Source: Vulcanimicrobiota bacterium
GTDB taxonomy: Bacteria; Vulcanimicrobiota; Vulcanimicrobiia; Vulcanimicrobiales; Vulcanimicrobiaceae
DNA length: 6,873 nt
Assembly: GCA_003133185.1 (NCBI GenBank)
Contig: PKWF01000262.1
Span: forward strand, 18,380-25,252
Direction: 5' to 3'
Shown: positions 6,006 through 6,873 of the stretch, piece by piece
Position numbering within the stretch: the stretch's first letter is position 1
How the letters are laid out: every line of letters starts with the position of its first letter
Translations under genes and position numbers: made by a program
Notes under the pieces: generated by a model
What the model saw: the letters and a program-made list of their open reading frames with translations, nothing else
Databases searched by the model: none
Told to the model about the DNA's origin: nothing

Positions 6006-6254
6006 ATGACAAACGGAGATCCACTGAGTTTTGCTAGAGACATTCGCCCAATGTTCACGGATATGGACGTCGCGCACATGAAGATTGCGGGCATAGATCT
6101 TTCGGACAGAAACGAAGTGATGACGCACGCGGACGCGATCTACCAGACCGTGAGCACCGGAGCGATGCCGCCGCCGTCCTCCGGGGAAACCCCTTGGACC
6201 GCGCAAATGTGCGAACGCTTCAAGCGCTGGCAGGCCGCAGACTGCCCTGAGTAA
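6006..6254 (+). CDS. 82-residue conserved domain protein resembling a heme-less cytochrome c-like module
   Basis: Begins with LSFARDIRPMFTDMDVAHMKIAGIDLSDRNEVMTHADAIYQTVSTGAMPPP and ends TPWTAQMCERFKRWQAADCPE. The pattern FxRDIRPxFxxxDxxxM...DL...V...A..IY..V..G.MP....W....xxxFxxWxxxxxP is familiar from small conserved proteins and C-terminal domains that look like cytochrome c modules without heme. There is no CxxCH; the only cysteines are Cys69 and Cys80. GGAGG at 5994-5998 stands seven bases before the ATG. It is 28 bases after the SH3-like gene, so it is the third gene of the operon. The stop is seven bases from the convergent YceI gene. The function is unknown; related domains are sometimes found with oxidoreductases, but this is family memory, not evidence here. 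Confidence 0.8.
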   Translation: MTNGDPLSFARDIRPMFTDMDVAHMKIAGIDLSDRNEVMTHADAIYQTVSTGAMPPPSSGETPWTAQMCERFKRWQAADCPE

Positions 6255-6261
6255 GGAGCGC

Positions 6262-6810
6262 TCAGTCTTCCTTGACGGCCTCGACGTCGATGACGATGTC
6301 GATCTGCGGACTCACCACGACGCCGCCGTCAGGCATCCGATCGTTCCAGTCGACGCCGAAGTCGTAGCGATCGATGCGCGTGCGGGCCGTGAACCCCGCG
6401 CGCGTCTTCGGGCCTTTGTCCACTCCATCTTCCCACCACGGCGTTTCCCACGTTCCGAGATAACGCACGTCCAGCGTTGCCGGCCGGGTGGTCTCTCTTA
6501 TGGTGAGATCGCCGGTTACTCGGTAGTCGACCGGGCCGATCTGCGAGACGCCGGTGCTCTTGAAGCGAATCTCAGGATAGCGTTCGCAGCTCAGGAAGTC
6601 CGGGCTGCGAAGATGGTTGTCGCGCGCCTCGACGCCCGTCCAGCAGGTCGACGCGTCGATGACGGTCTCGACGGCGAGCTGTCGTGGACTCGCCGGGTCG
6701 AACTCGAGATTCCCGTGGACGTTTTTGAATGAACCGCGCACCCACGTTACCATCATGTGCCGCGCGCGAAACTCCGCCGCGCTGTGCCCTGGCTCGAAAA
6801 ACCACTTCAT
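6262..6810 (-). CDS. YceI family protein (lipocalin-like)
   Basis: 182 residues of the YceI family, an eight-strand lipocalin-like barrel that in known structures binds polyisoprenoid or other long lipids. Family hallmarks: MKWFFEPGHSAAEFRARHMMVTWVRGSF (1-28), the IDASTCWTGVEARDNHLRSPDFLSCERYPEIRFKST block (51-86), YRVTGDLTIRETTRPATLDV (96-115), and FTARTRIDRYDFGVDWN (140-156). There is no signal peptide, so this is the cytoplasmic type and full length. The start at 6810 matches where relatives begin, but no ribosome binding site lies close to it; the good GGAGG at 6845-6841 instead serves an ATG at 6837 that reads only four codons. It converges on the 5386-6254 operon with seven bases between stops. 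Ligand and pathway are not inferable. Confidence 0.92.
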   Translation of the reverse strand: MKWFFEPGHSAAEFRARHMMVTWVRGSFKNVHGNLEFDPASPRQLAVETVIDASTCWTGVEARDNHLRSPDFLSCERYPEIRFKSTGVSQIGPVDYRVTGDLTIRETTRPATLDVRYLGTWETPWWEDGVDKGPKTRAGFTARTRIDRYDFGVDWNDRMPDGGVVVSPQIDIVIDVEAVKED

Positions 6811-6822
6811 AACGCAGACCGT

Positions 6823-6837
6823 TTAGGGGTCGTTCAT
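6823..6837 (-). CDS. Putative four-codon leader ORF upstream of YceI gene
   Basis: ATG at 6837 reads Met-Asn-Asp-Pro then TAA at 6825-6823, in the same frame as the YceI start at 6810. GGAGG (6845-6841) is three bases before this ATG, shorter than ideal. Ribosomes loaded here could stop and reinitiate twelve bases on at 6810. The alternative is that the TAA is a mutation or sequencing error within a longer N-terminus. Confidence 0.3.
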   Translation of the reverse strand: MNDP

Positions 6838-6851
6838 CGTCCTCCTTCGTG

Positions 6852-6873
6852 CTTCGACGGAGCCTGTCCTGAG
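6852..6873. repeat. Left half of a palindromic intergenic repeat, cut by window edge
   Basis: The last 22 bases read CTTCGACGGAGCC followed by TGTCCTGAG. This resembles a widespread class of dispersed intergenic palindromes with arms CTTCGAC/GTCGAAG around a CTGAG core. The window ends before the matching arm, so the palindrome itself is not seen. No second copy occurs in the window. Called from remembered sequence pattern only. Confidence 0.4.

Noticed and set aside
6006..6254. Cytochrome c
   Set aside because: There is no CxxCH heme-attachment motif and no export signal; only the overall pattern is cytochrome-like.
6247..6265. CTGAG...CTCAG stem between the convergent genes as a bidirectional terminator
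   Set aside because: Five base pairs with a nine-base loop, no T-run on either side, and it overlaps both stop codons.

Overview
The window is chromosomal-looking, GC-rich bacterial DNA carrying ten supported genes (one cut by the left edge), plus one weaker small membrane ORF. There are no RNA genes, CRISPR arrays or complete mobile elements that I can see. The lineage cannot be fixed from sequence alone. The cysteine-rich S53 lipoprotein, ECF42 sigma factor, frequent GTG/TTG starts and a repeat fragment at the right edge would fit a soil bacterium such as Candidatus Eremiobacterota (WPS-2), or an actinobacterial or chloroflexotal relative. That is an inference with low to moderate confidence.

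Left block (1-2938, all minus strand; transcription runs right to left): a RibD/DHFR-fold reductase (2390-2938) is followed closely by an aldo/keto reductase (1477-2355). After a 93-base gap come a DGPF/YCII-domain protein (1048-1383) and an overlapping ECF42-type sigma factor (1-1064, C-terminus off the window). The gap holds a near-perfect candidate ECF42 promoter (TGTCGA, 17 bases, CGTC), which suggests that the sigma factor drives its own DGPF-sigma operon. The reductase pair may be a separate unit or may read through into it.

Middle block (3081-5133, plus strand, divergent from the reductases across a 142-base intergenic region): a secreted sedolisin-family (S53) serine-carboxyl peptidase with a lipoprotein signal and an intact Glu-Asp-Asp-Ser set. 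Ten bases later comes a papain-fold protein with a Cys and His but an Ile where papain-type enzymes have the catalytic Asn. The two are probably co-transcribed. A small minus-strand membrane ORF (5170-5319) lies in the following gap.

Right block: a compact plus-strand operon (5386-6254) of a four-helix membrane protein, a 62-residue SH3-like basic/acidic protein translationally coupled to it, and an 82-residue heme-less domain. It converges on a minus-strand YceI-family protein (6262-6810). The YceI leader contains a well-placed ribosome binding site feeding a four-codon mini-ORF in the same frame, and the extreme right edge looks like half of a palindromic intergenic repeat.
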